Shown here: piece after piece, positions 6,194 to 6,794 of the stretch
Layout of the letters: the number at the start of each line of letters is the position of its first letter
Position numbering within the stretch: position 1 is the stretch's first letter
Assembly: GCA_029573925.1 (NCBI GenBank)
Contig: JAKQBV010000530.1
Span: 1-6,794 of the forward strand
DNA: 6,794 nucleotides
DNA from: a bacterium
GTDB taxonomy: Bacteria > UBP15 > UBA6099
Direction of reading: 5' to 3'
Position numbers and translations under genes: made by a program
Notes under the pieces: model-generated
What the model was told of the DNA's origin: nothing
Seen by the model: only the letters and a program-made list of their open reading frames with translations
The model's database searches: none

Positions 6194-6200
6194 CTCCCCC
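6194..6200 (-). promoter_or_regulatory. Ribosome binding site deciding a GTG start
   Basis: GGGGGAG six bases before GTG 6187. It supports a GTG start for the second STAS gene, which has no usable in-frame ATG nearby. Confidence 0.75.
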
Positions 6201-6222
6201 GACGTCGCGACCTACGCAATAA

Positions 6223-6250
6223 ATTCTAACACAATCAGCGTCCGCGTGAA
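6223..6250 (-). promoter_or_regulatory. Possible sigma-70-type promoter ahead of the second STAS gene and mtaB
   Basis: On the minus strand: TTCACG (6250-6245), 16 bases, then TAGAAT (6228-6223). The -10 differs from TATAAT at one or two positions, the -35 matches 4 of 6. It lies in the 108-base gap between the two STAS genes and would give a leader of about 28 nt. A-T rich bases surround it. Short matches like this arise by chance, so the call is tentative. Confidence 0.35.
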
Positions 6251-6295
6251 CCGCTAATTTTAATAATGCCGATTTTGAAAAACAGTATGATTATA

Positions 6296-6643
6296 TCAGG
6301 GGATATTTTCTACGTTGTCATAGAGTTTGAAAATGCTTCTAAAATTCAGCATGTCGAACAGTTGAAGAATAGCGGGAGCGGCTCCGGCAATAAACATCTC
6401 CCCGCCTCGCGACCTCACGTATTTCAAAGCCGCCACGAGCGAACCGAGGCTTACGCTGTCGATAATCTGAATGTTGGACATATCTATCACTACGTCGCCG
6501 GAATGGTCGATCAAAGAATCCTTCACGGCGTTGAGGAATCCTCTGTTGTTATTGTGGGTTATCTCGTTGACTAGGGGCGTGATAACTATAGCGCCGCCGC
6601 TGAGGCGCGTCTCAACATCCATGTTGTCTTGTTTCTCAATCAT
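6296..6643 (-). CDS. STAS-domain protein, anti-sigma-factor-antagonist type (paralogue 2)
   Basis: 115 residues forming one STAS domain. VVIDMSNIQIIDSVSLGSLV (51-70) is the diagnostic strand-loop-helix: Asp62-Ser63 keep the 'DS' of the DSSGLG phosphorylation loop, but the second Ser is Val64 and the Gly is Ser65. GGEMFIAGAAPAILQLFDML (80-99) matches the following strand and helix, ending with FKLYDNVENIP, like the 'l..l.f...f.i..s..eAl' tail of SpoIIAA/RsbV. Start chosen at ATG 6643 because GAGGAG precedes it by four bases; the open frame reaches 6709, and ATG 6622 has no ribosome site. Its ribosome site overlaps the stop codon of the preceding gene, so the two are very likely translated from one mRNA. 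Confidence 0.88.
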   Translation of the reverse strand: MIEKQDNMDVETRLSGGAIVITPLVNEITHNNNRGFLNAVKDSLIDHSGDVVIDMSNIQIIDSVSLGSLVAALKYVRSRGGEMFIAGAAPAILQLFDMLNFRSIFKLYDNVENIP

Positions 6644-6651
6644 GCGGCTCC

Positions 6652-6794
6652 TCAAGCATACGAGTCGAATCTGGCAAAACGTTGAATGCTGTCCGTGCGC
6701 GCAGTCCACGGCCCCTGCTCGATGAGCGGCCGCCTGTTTTCATCAATCGATTTGAATGCCTCGGCCATGACCCTGAGCCATGTCGCGCTCTTAT
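6652..6794 (-). CDS. C-terminal end of an unidentified protein (5' part outside window)
   Basis: The frame read from 6792 gives 46 residues and a TGA at 6654-6652: it includes ATWLRVMAEAFKSIDE and PWTARTDSIQRFARFDSYA. The amino-acid make-up is that of a normal soluble protein with amphipathic helix character, with no membrane segment. Only eight bases separate it from the STAS start at 6643, and TGAGGAG merges its stop with that gene's ribosome site, which argues for a real gene and for coupling. I do not recognise the family from this fragment. Confidence 0.6.
   Translation of the reverse strand, partial: KSATWLRVMAEAFKSIDENRRPLIEQGPWTARTDSIQRFARFDSYA

Noticed and set aside
1..6794. CRISPR array, insertion sequence, tRNA or rRNA
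   Set aside because: No regularly spaced direct repeats, transposase-like protein, tRNA arms or rRNA-like stretches were seen on either strand.

Overview
All five complete or partial genes plus the end fragment lie on the minus strand, so reading order runs from high to low coordinates. Base composition is moderately GC-rich and even across the window. A lipoprotein-type signal, flagellin with a sigma-28 promoter, STAS regulators and MtaB point to a motile, probably double-membraned bacterium. Protein domains of the DxDxDG, TolB-propeller and SUMF1 kind are common in large genomes of uncultured environmental lineages, but nothing here fixes the phylum.

From right to left: (1) 6652-6794, the last 46 codons of an unrecognised protein; (2) 6296-6643 and 5870-6187, two small single-domain STAS proteins (anti-sigma-factor-antagonist type). 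The first is almost fused to the preceding gene, and the second may have its own promoter; (3) 4454-5797, mtaB, the tRNA t6A37 methylthiotransferase; (4) 3051-4352, a predicted lipoprotein joining a FecR-like domain to a SUMF1/formylglycine-enzyme-like domain that lacks the copper-binding cysteine pair of true FGE; (5) 2611-3050, a non-coding stretch with a near-perfect sigma-28 promoter, a leader of about 310 nt and several inverted repeats; (6) 1-2610, a flagellin running off the left edge after 870 codons.

The flagellin is the striking part. Its first ~140 residues are a textbook D0/D1 flagellin domain, and the last residues before the edge look like the return into the C-terminal D1/D0 helices. 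Between them are about 700 residues read here as a TolB/PD40-like beta-propeller, apparently split as one blade plus five blades. Inserted after the first blade are five DxDxDG-type calcium-binding loops and two tandem beta-sandwich repeats. This would put a large folded, probably calcium-dependent module on the filament surface.

How the parts work together: the flagellin should be made late in flagellar assembly under sigma-28 (FliA), possibly with an extra RNA-level control through its long structured leader. The STAS proteins suggest a partner-switching circuit whose kinase and phosphatase are outside the window. mtaB is housekeeping. The FecR-SUMF1 lipoprotein is an envelope protein of unknown role. 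The link between the STAS/mtaB/lipoprotein cluster and the flagellin is only adjacency.
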